Shown piece after piece: positions 1-6,224 of a stretch of DNA of 11,679 nucleotides. The position numbers and the translations under genes are program-made. Source of the stretch: an uncultured Solirubrobacteraceae bacterium (GTDB lineage Bacteria; Actinomycetota; Thermoleophilia; Solirubrobacterales; Solirubrobacteraceae); the NCBI GenBank assembly GCA_955652345.1, contig CATPBV010000336.1, positions 1 to 11,679 of the forward strand, read 5' to 3'. Within the stretch, counting starts at the first letter, position 1. Every line of letters begins with the position of its first letter. The notes beneath the pieces are model-generated. The model had not been told where the DNA came from and ran no database searches. It saw only the letters and a list, made by a program, of their open reading frames with translations.

Positions 1-1
1 C

Positions 2-166
2 GACATCTCGGCGAGCGAGATCGCCGAGCAGGTTGGAATCAGCCGCTCCACCGCCCAGCGCTACCTAGCCGAGCTGGCCCGCCAGGGCAAGATCGAGCTC
101 CGCCTGCACTACGGCGCCACCGGCCGACCAGAACACCGCTACAGGATCGGAGCCGCGAGCGACTAG
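2..166 (+). CDS. CitB/DcuR-type response regulator, C-terminal fragment
   Basis: The window opens inside this gene, and only its last 54 residues are present. They read as a winged helix-turn-helix DNA-binding end: a helix-turn-helix (SASEIAEQVGISRSTAQRYL), a second helix (AELARQGKIEL), then a hairpin with the sequence HYGATGRPEHRYRI. The YGxxGRPxxRY signature is typical of the C-terminal output domain of two-component regulators of the CitB/CitT/DcuR family, which usually answer to a sensor kinase for C4-dicarboxylates or citrate. The receiver domain and any kinase gene would lie to the left and cannot be seen, so the ligand is unknown. The gene ends 38 bp from the stop of the convergent methyltransferase gene. 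Other small winged-helix regulators sometimes share this ending, so the family call is likely but not certain. Confidence 0.72.
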   Translation, partial: DISASEIAEQVGISRSTAQRYLAELARQGKIELRLHYGATGRPEHRYRIGAASD

Positions 167-204
167 TCGAGACCTCGACGCGCGGTTCGCGGTCAAGGTT
201 CGCG

Positions 205-1260
205 TCACTTGATGGCAACAACCATGGAATCCGGCCCCACGAGCGGCTGGACGTACGTCTCGCCGAAGCCCACGTCGCGCATCCAGCGCTGACAATCGGC
301 GCCCGTGTAATCGAAACCGGCCGGGGTTTCGATCAGCATGTTGAGGCTCATCAGGAGTCCGAACGCGTTGCTGCGGCGGTCGTCGTCGATGATCGCCTCG
401 TAGACGATCAGAGCGCCACCGTCCGGTAGCGCCGCGTAGGCCCTCTCCAACAACGTGCGCTTCTCGTCGGCGTCCCAGTCGTGGAGAATGTGGCCCATGA
501 CGAGGACGTCGGCGGCGGGCAGTGGGTCGGTAAAGAAGTCGCCCGGGTAGAAGCGCAGGCGATCGCTCAGGCCTGCGCCCGCCACGAACTCGTCGAACAG
601 CGGGCCGACTGGCGGGAGGTCGAAGCCGCCGCCCGTGATGTGGCTGTGGGCACGCGCAATCGCCACCGGCACGCATCCCTCGGCGCAGCCCACGTCGATG
701 ACAGTCTGGTAGCGGTCCCACGGGAACGAGGCTGCGATCGCGTGGGCCACGCCGCCGCTGATCCCGGTCATCGCCTTGGCGAACTCCCGCAGCTTCGCCG
801 GATCGGCGTAAAGAACCTCGAAGAAGTTGCCCCCCGTCTTTGCCTCGTTCTGGGGCTGGCCGGTCCGCAACCCCTCGGTCAGGGAGTTCCAAAAGCCGAA
901 CAGGCGAGCGTTCGCCATCTCCAGGATGCCGCCGACGTAGCTCGGCTTCGCGCGATCGAGGAACAACTCCGTCGCCGGAGTGTTCGTGTAGCGCCCGTCC
1001 TCGCGCGCAAGCATTCCCAACGCGACGAGTGCGTCGAAGAAATCGAGCGAGCCGCGCTGCTGGAGCCCGAGTCGCTCACGAAGCTCCTCGGCGTCGAGCG
1101 AGCCGGCGGCTGAGAGCTCGGAGAACAACCCAAGCTCTACCGCGCTGAGGAGCGTCTTGGATCCCCAGAACGCCATTCCGAGCTGCATGATCGCCTCGGG
1201 CGTCGGACCCGGCGGCGCCTGCTCACCACTCGCGCTGACAGTCGCCTGTTCTGTCGCCAT
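205..1260 (-). CDS. SAM-dependent O-methyltransferase (acetylserotonin/TcmN-like, family 2)
   Basis: This 351-residue protein has the two-part architecture of small-molecule O-methyltransferases. The N-terminal helical dimerisation domain (about residues 20-105, 'FWGSKTLLSAVELGLFSEL') resembles a winged helix. The C-terminal Rossmann-type SAM domain carries motif I DVGCAEG (189-195), the acidic residue after strand 2 (GFDLPPV, D214), GDFF (240-243) and HDW (260-262). In plant and bacterial family-2 enzymes the histidine of this HDW is the catalytic base. The ending MLIETPAG...W..VGF is also typical. It would move a methyl group from SAM to a hydroxyl of a cytosolic small molecule; the substrate cannot be read from sequence. 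The ATG at 1260 has AGAGG four bases upstream and a good promoter 60-90 bp upstream. No biosynthetic partner genes are adjacent, so it may act alone. Confidence 0.88.
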   Translation of the reverse strand: MATEQATVSASGEQAPPGPTPEAIMQLGMAFWGSKTLLSAVELGLFSELSAAGSLDAEELRERLGLQQRGSLDFFDALVALGMLAREDGRYTNTPATELFLDRAKPSYVGGILEMANARLFGFWNSLTEGLRTGQPQNEAKTGGNFFEVLYADPAKLREFAKAMTGISGGVAHAIAASFPWDRYQTVIDVGCAEGCVPVAIARAHSHITGGGFDLPPVGPLFDEFVAGAGLSDRLRFYPGDFFTDPLPAADVLVMGHILHDWDADEKRTLLERAYAALPDGGALIVYEAIIDDDRRSNAFGLLMSLNMLIETPAGFDYTGADCQRWMRDVGFGETYVQPLVGPDSMVVAIK

Positions 1261-1318
1261 CGTGCCTCTTCTCGGTGAGTGTGGTCAGGTCCCCCGGCAC
1301 CGGAGCGCCGCGACCCGC

Positions 1319-1347
1319 AATCTAGAGTGGTGGGCGATGCCGGTCAA
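1319..1347 (-). promoter_or_regulatory. Housekeeping-sigma promoter for the methyltransferase gene
   Basis: Read on the minus strand, TTGACC (1347-1342) is followed after exactly 17 bp by TAGATT (1324-1319). This is close to the TTGACA/TATAAT consensus with ideal spacing. It would start a leader of about 50 nt before the ATG at 1260. This is seen directly; activity is inferred. Confidence 0.62.
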
Positions 1348-1417
1348 CCCGGCGTCCCGATCAGACCAGAGGTGAGTGGATGAGCCCTCGCTATCCGGTG
1401 TGCACTGCCGACAGCGA

Positions 1418-1440
1418 AGCGGCCGCGCAAGGCGGCCGCT
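1418..1440 (-). terminator. GC-rich hairpin after the secreted PKD protein gene
   Basis: A perfect 9-bp inverted repeat (AGCGGCCGC / GCGGCCGCT) with a 5-nt loop lies 61 bp downstream of the minus-strand stop at 1502. It contains two NotI-like palindromes. No T-run follows on either strand, so it is only a possible U-tract-less terminator or mRNA 3'-end stabiliser. The rest of the 1261-1501 gap shows nothing except the methyltransferase promoter. Confidence 0.4.
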
Positions 1441-1501
1441 CCAAAGCCGACTACGAGCCCCGGCAGGCAGCTCGCGTCAGGTCAACTGCTTTCCGTGTGA
1501 C

Positions 1502-3088
1502 TCAGCTGACGGTGATCTCCTGTGTCACGACCGGCGCGGCGCCCGCTCCGGGGAACGCGGATCCGATGCCGCTGAACAGCACCGCCTTCACCTTGTAGGT
1601 GCCCGGCTTGGCGTATGCGTGAGTCGGGTTGGCTCCTGAGCCCGTCGAGCCGTCGCCGAACTCCCAGAGATAGTTCTTCACGCGCTTGCGGCTCAGGGTG
1701 GTGAGTCCGCTGAAGGTCACCGTCTGACCCGCGGCCGGCGTTGCCGGCGAGAACGTGAACCCCGGCGTGAACCCGCTGTGACCCGTCGTGACGATCCCGC
1801 CCGTGCCGATCGAGAGCCCGTCAGGGCCGAACACCGCGAGCCCGACGGCGTACGAAGCGGACTCCGGGAACGTGTGCGTGATCACTGGAGTCGTCCGCTC
1901 GACGGTCTCGGCGGCGAACGCGTCGTTGAACTGCCAGCTGAAGAAGGCGATCCCTCCTGACGCGGTCGAGCCGGTCGCGTCGAACGTCATCGTCGGCCCA
2001 GGGCCGGCGGTGGCTGTGAACGTCGCGGTCGGCGCGGGGCCGTTGAGCGTGAACCGCTGCAGGCACCTGTGGCCCTGGTTGCTCCACTCCTCCTGATACC
2101 AGTAGAAGTGCCCGTTGATCACCTGGTTGTACTTGGCACCGTTATGGGTCCCGAGCGGTTTGCCCATCTCGGTATTGCACTGGTCACCGATCTCGCTGCC
2201 ATGCAGCGCCCCGGCGCCGTTTGTCCACGCGTCGTTCGGAATCGGGTCTGTGATCGACTCGTTGTGCTCGTGGCTCAGCCCGCCCTCGAGCGCGCCGTCC
2301 GAAATACCGTTCGGGTGGTTCCCATCGTCGCAGCCGGGGTTGCCGGCCACAAACGGATCGTTGGCGTAGAAAAGCATCGGCGAGATGACCGTTTGCCCGT
2401 GGTACGCGCAGAAGAGCGCGAGGTGGTCCGGGATCTCGCCCGCCGAACATCCGCCAAACGCCGGGGTCGAGTTCGGGTTGTCGCTGAAGCACGTCTCGAC
2501 GTGCGGTGGCGTCATCAGGTAGTACTCATGGCTCAGGTCGCGCTTCAGGTGACGCTCGGTGACGAACCTCTCAAGCTCCTGCTGGATCTGGAGGTCGGTC
2601 AGGCATGCGATCACCGGGGTGTTGACCGGACACAGGCTCTTGGGATACGGGTGCGTGTCGACCAGTGCGCCGCCGAAGGTCACGTCGTACTTCGCAAACG
2701 CGCCGGTCAAGTCGTTGTACTGGGTCGAGACCGAGTCGACGTTCTGATTCCCGCCGTTGTCGTGCGCAAGGTCTTTAAAGAACCGCGCGATCCCCGACAC
2801 ATACTCCCGCGGATACGCCGACAGCCCCCCCGGACTCCAGAGCACCATGTAGTCCGTGTTCGACGGCATCACCGGGCCGCCGTTGTAATCCATGTTCTTG
2901 AACGCGGCGTCGAACGTGTGGAACGGCAACGCCGCCGCATGGCGGAGCGGCTGGTAGGACACCGTTTGCCCGCCCTGGATCTTCAGCAAGACTGCCGACG
3001 CGCTCGACGCCGCGATCGCCGAGACCACGATCGCCGCGGCGACTGCCGCCACCAGCAGGCTTCGACCCCGATGAACCCTCATAGACAC
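1502..3088 (-). CDS. Secreted protein with HEHNE-motif domain and two C-terminal PKD domains
   Basis: This 528-residue protein should be exported. Basic residues (MSMRVHRGR) precede a hydrophobic helix (10-29), with a likely signal-peptidase site after ASSASA (about 32). Residues 45-345 form a globular domain with all eight cysteines of the protein (153, 162, 200, 214, 227, 253, 304, 342), suggesting disulfides outside the cell. It contains GGPVMPSNTDY (70-80), a CAYH block (227-230) and SHEHNESITDP (272-282). The last resembles a zinc-site HExxE arrangement and recurs, as I recall, in secreted actinobacterial proteins loosely similar to plant EXORDIUM. Two PKD beta-sandwich domains follow (about 352-430 and 441-527; the second carries WEFGDGS and THAYAKPGTYKV) and probably bind polymers or the surface. 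The start is GTG at 3088 with AGGAGG 4 nt away; ATG 3082, 10 nt from it, is an alternative. A peptidase role is only a possibility. Confidence 0.82.
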   Translation of the reverse strand: MSMRVHRGRSLLVAAVAAAIVVSAIAASSASAVLLKIQGGQTVSYQPLRHAAALPFHTFDAAFKNMDYNGGPVMPSNTDYMVLWSPGGLSAYPREYVSGIARFFKDLAHDNGGNQNVDSVSTQYNDLTGAFAKYDVTFGGALVDTHPYPKSLCPVNTPVIACLTDLQIQQELERFVTERHLKRDLSHEYYLMTPPHVETCFSDNPNSTPAFGGCSAGEIPDHLALFCAYHGQTVISPMLFYANDPFVAGNPGCDDGNHPNGISDGALEGGLSHEHNESITDPIPNDAWTNGAGALHGSEIGDQCNTEMGKPLGTHNGAKYNQVINGHFYWYQEEWSNQGHRCLQRFTLNGPAPTATFTATAGPGPTMTFDATGSTASGGIAFFSWQFNDAFAAETVERTTPVITHTFPESASYAVGLAVFGPDGLSIGTGGIVTTGHSGFTPGFTFSPATPAAGQTVTFSGLTTLSRKRVKNYLWEFGDGSTGSGANPTHAYAKPGTYKVKAVLFSGIGSAFPGAGAAPVVTQEITVS

Positions 3089-3092
3089 GACC

Positions 3093-3098
3093 CCTCCT
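3093..3098 (-). promoter_or_regulatory. Ribosome binding site, ambiguous start of the PKD protein
   Basis: AGGAGG on the minus strand lies 4 nt from the GTG at 3088 and 10 nt from the in-frame ATG at 3082. Neither spacing is ideal, so either codon may be used. The choice changes the signal peptide by only two residues. Confidence 0.6.
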
Positions 3099-3122
3099 TC
3101 GTGTGGTGTTATGTGCGCCGGC

Positions 3123-3143
3123 GCGAAACCTATCGGGTTTCGC
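3123..3143. repeat. Inverted repeat GCGAAACC-N5-GGTTTCGC upstream of the PKD gene
   Basis: This is a perfect 8-bp dyad with a 5-nt centre (TATCG), whose near edge is 34 bp upstream of the GTG at 3088. Its position fits either a regulator's operator over the promoter or a hairpin in the 5' leader. Its AAACC/GGTTT core is AT-richer than its surroundings, which favours a protein-binding site. Confidence 0.55.
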
Positions 3144-3187
3144 CTGGCGATGGGGCCAAACTTGACGCCGAGCGCCCAGGGTTCCTT

Positions 3188-3216
3188 TCACGCCCGCTGC
3201 GCAGGAGCGGGCGTGA
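3188..3216. repeat. Strong 11-bp hairpin downstream of the exporter operon
   Basis: TCACGCCCGCT (3188-3198) and AGCGGGCGTGA (3206-3216) are perfect reverse complements around a 7-nt loop. The hairpin is 186 bp beyond the permease stop and about 100 bp upstream of the PKD gene start. Neither side has a T-run, so it is not a classical intrinsic terminator. It could be a U-tract-less terminator for the exporter transcript or an operator. Confidence 0.5.
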
Positions 3217-3401
3217 TGGATCGCGAGCACAGCCGGCGACAATCCACGGCGGACGAACGTTGGATTGGGGCGTGGCCCGCCCCGGAGCGCATCGAGTCCC
3301 TAGAGCGAGCGGAGCGCCGGCAGCAGCTCGCGCCCCGGTGCGGCGCGCTCGCCTCGCTCAAGCACGGCGAGCGCGCGACCAGCGCTAGATGTCGCCCGCC
3401 G

Positions 3402-4256
3402 TCACTTGACCGCCGAGCGTGAGAACACGCGGATTGCGATCACCGTCAGGGCGGCCGCGAACAGCGCCACTACCGCCAGGCTGAGCCATGCTTCGAGGGT
3501 CACATTGCTCATCCCCCAGATGTCGTGGAGCCCCTTACCCGCGGGGTCGATGAACCCGTAGCGCAGCAGTGCGAGCGCGTGCGTGAGCGGCATCGCCTTG
3601 GCGATCGCCGCCAGCACGCCGGGCATCGCGCCGATCGGGAACAGCGCGCCCGCGAAGAAGAACGGCAGGATCGCCAGAACCGGCGTCGCGCCGATGTAGT
3701 CCTCCTCCTTCGTCACCCGGCTCGCGACCGTCTCCGCGAGCGCGTACATGAACACGGTGAACAGCAGGGCCGCGGCCATGAACCAGGCGACGCCCACGAT
3801 CGTGATGTGGAACACACCGCCGCGAAGCGCGGATAGGCCCACTACCACGATCGCCTGGAGCGCCGCGAGTACGAGCGCGACGACCATGTTCCCGAGCACC
3901 AGATACGCGCGCGGGATCGGAGCGGCGAGCAGCTCTCGCTGGGCGCCGGAGTGACGATCGACGAGCACACTCAGCCCTGCGAACACGCAGCTGAGCGGAA
4001 TCACCAGTCCAATAGCTCCAACGCCGACGAACGACGTGTAGTCGATATGCGAGTGAAGGCCTCCGGTCGCCTTCTGGAGCGCGGGCGCGAGAATCAGGGC
4101 AAGGAGCGCCGGGCCGACGAGCGGCACGGCAATCTGACGCGGTGTCCGTGATGTCAACAGCGCCCGGCGCCTGGCCAGCGTAAACAGCGCGCTCGCCGGG
4201 CGGGCGCGGCGCGCCTGCGGAAGGGGCATCGATACTGCGTCTGATGTGGCAGACAT
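3402..4256 (-). CDS. ABC-2 type exporter permease (DrrB-like)
   Basis: This 284-residue integral membrane protein is the channel half of a drug-type ABC exporter. It has a short cytosolic N-terminus, then about six hydrophobic helices (roughly 42-60, 75-98, 118-141, 151-174, 190-208 and 254-276). That layout and length match ABC-2 permeases of the DrrB/NodJ kind. RELLAAPIPR (107-116), in the first cytosolic loop, matches the conserved block of this family that couples to the ATPase. The ATG at 4256 is preceded by AGGAG with 8-nt spacing (4265-4269). The gene lies 27 bp after the ATPase gene, so both should be on one transcript and form a two-plus-two complex. The substrate is unknown; antibiotics, lipids or hydrophobic metabolites are usual for the family. 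Confidence 0.9.
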   Translation of the reverse strand: MSATSDAVSMPLPQARRARPASALFTLARRRALLTSRTPRQIAVPLVGPALLALILAPALQKATGGLHSHIDYTSFVGVGAIGLVIPLSCVFAGLSVLVDRHSGAQRELLAAPIPRAYLVLGNMVVALVLAALQAIVVVGLSALRGGVFHITIVGVAWFMAAALLFTVFMYALAETVASRVTKEEDYIGATPVLAILPFFFAGALFPIGAMPGVLAAIAKAMPLTHALALLRYGFIDPAGKGLHDIWGMSNVTLEAWLSLAVVALFAAALTVIAIRVFSRSAVK

Positions 4257-4283
4257 TCGTGTGACTCCTGTTCTTGTGCGTGA

Positions 4284-5225
4284 TTAGGCGGCCTCGTCGA
4301 AACGAGTGCCGGTCAGTTGGATGTAGACGTCGTCAAGGGTTGGCCTGCGCACTTGGATCTCAGACGGGCGCAGGTGGTGCTTGTCGATCTCCTGGAGCGC
4401 ATCGGCAGCAGGACGACCGTGCAGCGCGACGGTCACTCGGGCACCGACCGCGAACGCGTCGGGGCCAGCCACACCAAGCGAGCGGAGGAGCTCCACTGCG
4501 CTCTCGGCGTCGCGTTCGACGCGGAACTCGAGGATCTCCTCACCGAGCCCGGCCAGCAGCGCCTCGGGGCGGTCGAGCGCCACGATCTCCCCGTGATGGA
4601 TGATCGCCACACGGTCGGCCAGCCGCTGGGCCTCGTCGAGATAGTGCGTCGTCACGAGGATCGTCACGTCCTCGCGTGCCCGCAGGCCAGCGATCACGTC
4701 GAGCAGCTCGTGCCGGATCCGCGGATCGAGGCCGACGGTCGGCTCGTCCAGGAACAGCACCTGTGGCTTGGACACGAGCGCGCGCGCGATCTCGAGCCTC
4801 CGGCGCTGCCCGCCGCTGTAGCTGTCCACCTTTCGATCGATCAGCTCCGCGATCCCGAGCACCTGCACGAGCTCCTCGATCCGGCGCGCGGCGCGCGCCG
4901 AGTCGACGCCCCACAGGCGCGCGTGGAGCTCGAGGTTCTCACGTCCGCTCAGGGAACCGTCGACCACGGGCTCCTGGAATACGACGCTGCTCACGCTCCG
5001 GGCCTGAAGCGGCTGCTTTGCGACGTCGTAGCCCGCGAGTCGCGCGCTACCGCCGGTGGGGGCGACCGTGGTCGTCAGCATCCCGATCGTGGTCGACTTG
5101 CCGGCTCCGTTCGGACCGAGCAGGCCGAACACCTCACCTGGCTCGACGTCGAAGTCGATGCCCTTGACGGCTTCCACGCCGCCTGGATATGTCTTGCGCA
5201 GACCGCGCACTTCGATCGTTGTCAT
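4284..5225 (-). CDS. ABC exporter ATPase, daunorubicin-resistance (DrrA) family
   Basis: This 313-residue nucleotide-binding subunit has every expected motif in order: Walker A GPNGAGKST (37-45), Q-loop glutamine (84), signature SGGQ (137-140), Walker B VLFLDE (156-161), D-loop and H-loop histidine (194). After the ATPase core, residues about 220-310 form the extra C-terminal domain of the DrrA subfamily. It ends in RRPTLDDVYIQLTG (293-306), a hallmark of that subfamily. The protein should hydrolyse ATP at the inner membrane to power the adjacent permease. It is the first gene of the operon; GGAG lies 9 nt before the ATG. The leader probably starts near 5282 from the ECF-type promoter described at 5289-5315, tying exporter expression to the divergent sigma factor. 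The exported compound is unknown. Confidence 0.93.
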   Translation of the reverse strand: MTTIEVRGLRKTYPGGVEAVKGIDFDVEPGEVFGLLGPNGAGKSTTIGMLTTTVAPTGGSARLAGYDVAKQPLQARSVSSVVFQEPVVDGSLSGRENLELHARLWGVDSARAARRIEELVQVLGIAELIDRKVDSYSGGQRRRLEIARALVSKPQVLFLDEPTVGLDPRIRHELLDVIAGLRAREDVTILVTTHYLDEAQRLADRVAIIHHGEIVALDRPEALLAGLGEEILEFRVERDAESAVELLRSLGVAGPDAFAVGARVTVALHGRPAADALQEIDKHHLRPSEIQVRRPTLDDVYIQLTGTRFDEAA

Positions 5226-5253
5226 CGCGGTTTTCTCCGTTCTCGTAGGGACC

Positions 5254-5280
5254 GGTCACATCTGAGGCGCCGGCGTCGTC
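5254..5280 (+). promoter_or_regulatory. ECF41-type promoter for the sigma factor gene
   Basis: GGTCACA (5254-5260), a 16-bp spacer, then CGTC (5277-5280). From memory, the published target promoter of ECF41 sigma factors is TGTCACA in the -35 and CGTC in the -10; this copy differs only at the first base. Transcription would begin near 5287, giving a leader of about 30 nt that includes AAAGGA (5303-5308) and the ATG at 5317. The placement implies autoregulation. Confidence 0.68.
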
Positions 5281-5288
5281 ACCCCCTT

Positions 5289-5315
5289 GACGGCCCGTAG
5301 CGAAAGGATGTGACC
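5289..5315 (-). promoter_or_regulatory. ECF41-type promoter for the ABC exporter operon
   Basis: On the minus strand GGTCACA (5315-5309), a 16-bp spacer and CGTC (5292-5289) exactly repeat the forward promoter's boxes and spacing. The leader to the ATPase ATG would be about 57 nt. The -35 box lies between the ribosome binding site and the start codon of the sigma factor gene. Confidence 0.68.
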
Positions 5316-5316
5316 G

Positions 5317-6180
5317 ATGAACGCAAGTGAGTGGCAGGCAGAGCAGTTCGAGCAGAGCCGATCGCACCTGCGTGCGGTCGCTTACCGGATGCTGGGATCC
5401 GGCTCCGAGGCCGAGGACGCGGTCCAGGAGGCGTGGATCCGCTTCGCGCGTTCGGACACCGGCGCTGTCGAGAACCTACGCGGCTGGCTCACAACGGTGG
5501 TGAGCCGTGTCTGCTTGGACATGCTGCGCGCGCGTCGCGCCCGCCGCGAGGAGCTTCTCGAGGCACCGAACGTAACGCTCTCGGACCCGACCGATCCCGA
5601 GCAGGAGGTCCTGCTCGCCGACTCGGTCGGTCTGGCGCTGCTCGTCATCTTGGAGACGCTGTCACCCGCGGAGCGACTTGCGTTCGTGCTCCACGACATG
5701 TTCGGGATGCCGTTCGAGGAGATCGCGCCGATCGTCGACCGCAGCCCGACCGCCACCCGTCAGCTCGCCAGCCGCGCGCGCCGCCGGGTCCGCGGCGTAA
5801 GGCCCGAGGCCACGGCCGAGAGCCTGATCCACCAGCGCAAGGTCGTCGACGCGTTCCTCGCCGCTTCGCGCGAAGGGGACTTCGAGGCGCTGGTAGCTGT
5901 GCTTGACCCCAACGTTGTGTTCCGCTCCGATCGCGGCACCGACCTGTCTCGGGGCGCAATCGAAATCACAGGGGCGAGAGAAGTGGCGAACGTGATCCTC
6001 GCGCGCGGTACGCCGTTCGCGCCTTTCGCGCAGCCCGCGGTCGTGGACGGGCAGGCCGGCGCGGTCGTCGTGGTCAGCGGCCGACTGCGGTCGGTTGTCA
6101 AGTTCACCGTGGCCGGAGACCGAGTGGTCGCGATGGACCTGACGATCGATCCGGACACGCTCAGCCGCCTCCCCATCTGA
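5317..6180 (+). CDS. ECF41-like (SigJ-type) RNA polymerase sigma factor with SnoaL-like C-terminal domain
   Basis: This 287-residue alternative sigma factor has region 2 at about 11-76 (AYRMLGSGSEAEDAVQEAWIR, then GWLTTVVSRVCLDMLR, a string typical of ECF41). Region 4 is at about 105-158 (LSPAERLAFVLHDMFG...IVDRSPTATRQLASRARRRV). A SnoaL/NTF2-like domain follows at about 172-280. In ECF41 proteins this extension replaces a separate anti-sigma factor and tunes activity. The family's terminal NPDKL motif appears as DPDTL (278-282). The DGGGK and WLPEP motifs I remember for the group are not recognisable. The ATG is set by AAAGGA eight bases upstream. The usual ECF41 partner is a small redox enzyme, carboxymuconolactone-decarboxylase-like protein or epimerase; here the divergent partner is an ABC exporter. 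The inducing signal is unknown, possibly a ligand of the C-terminal domain. Confidence 0.92.
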   Translation: MNASEWQAEQFEQSRSHLRAVAYRMLGSGSEAEDAVQEAWIRFARSDTGAVENLRGWLTTVVSRVCLDMLRARRARREELLEAPNVTLSDPTDPEQEVLLADSVGLALLVILETLSPAERLAFVLHDMFGMPFEEIAPIVDRSPTATRQLASRARRRVRGVRPEATAESLIHQRKVVDAFLAASREGDFEALVAVLDPNVVFRSDRGTDLSRGAIEITGAREVANVILARGTPFAPFAQPAVVDGQAGAVVVVSGRLRSVVKFTVAGDRVVAMDLTIDPDTLSRLPI

Positions 6181-6188
6181 CGACCGCT

Positions 6189-6210
6189 GTTGGCAGAGAT
6201 CGACGCCAAC
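6189..6210. terminator. Weak hairpin between convergent genes
   Basis: GTTGGC (6189-6194) and GCCAAC (6205-6210) can pair around a 10-nt loop in the 44-bp gap between the convergent stops at 6180 and 6225. There is no T-run. Position is the main reason to suggest a bidirectional terminator. Confidence 0.28.
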
Positions 6211-6224
6211 GAGAGGCAGGCGTG

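Larger units (their letters stand above)
3089..3401. other. 313-bp gene-free region with two perfect inverted repeats
   Basis: No convincing gene is visible here. Open frames on both strands have no ribosome binding site, no recognisable domain and arginine-rich shadow composition. The stretch holds the promoter and leader of the PKD protein gene (left end) and the 3' trailer of the exporter operon (right end). It contains the two inverted repeats listed separately at 3123-3143 and 3188-3216. Confidence 0.7.
5253..5316. repeat. Perfect 10-bp inverted repeat framing the divergent promoters
   Basis: CGGTCACATC (5253-5262) is the exact reverse complement of GATGTGACCG (5307-5316). The arms are 44 bp apart and contain the -35 boxes of the two facing promoters. 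Identity extends two bases beyond the box on one side and one on the other. This suggests extended -35 recognition or a second dyad-binding regulator. Confidence 0.75.

Noticed and set aside
166..179. Short inverted repeat GTCGA-GACC-TCGAC after the response regulator stop
   Set aside because: Only five base pairs and no T-run; too weak to call a terminator even between convergent genes.
2069..3388. Long open frame (439 codons) antisense to the PKD protein gene
   Set aside because: GC-rich codon bias opens this frame. The product is an Arg/Val-rich shadow without motifs, while the opposite strand has a signal peptide and clear PKD domains.
3111..3422. Open frame of about 100 codons on the plus strand in the gene-free gap
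   Set aside because: No ribosome binding site, no domain, Arg/Ala-rich composition like GC-rich shadow frames, and it runs into the permease 3' end antisense.
3499..3525. GGTCACA-N16-TGTC on the plus strand, like the ECF41 promoter pair
   Set aside because: It lies inside the permease gene in antisense direction, the -10 box is TGTC rather than CGTC, and no gene follows on that strand. Probably chance.
4317..5300. Open frame of 327 codons antisense to the ABC ATPase gene
   Set aside because: The opposite strand carries all ABC ATPase motifs; this frame has none and no ribosome binding site.
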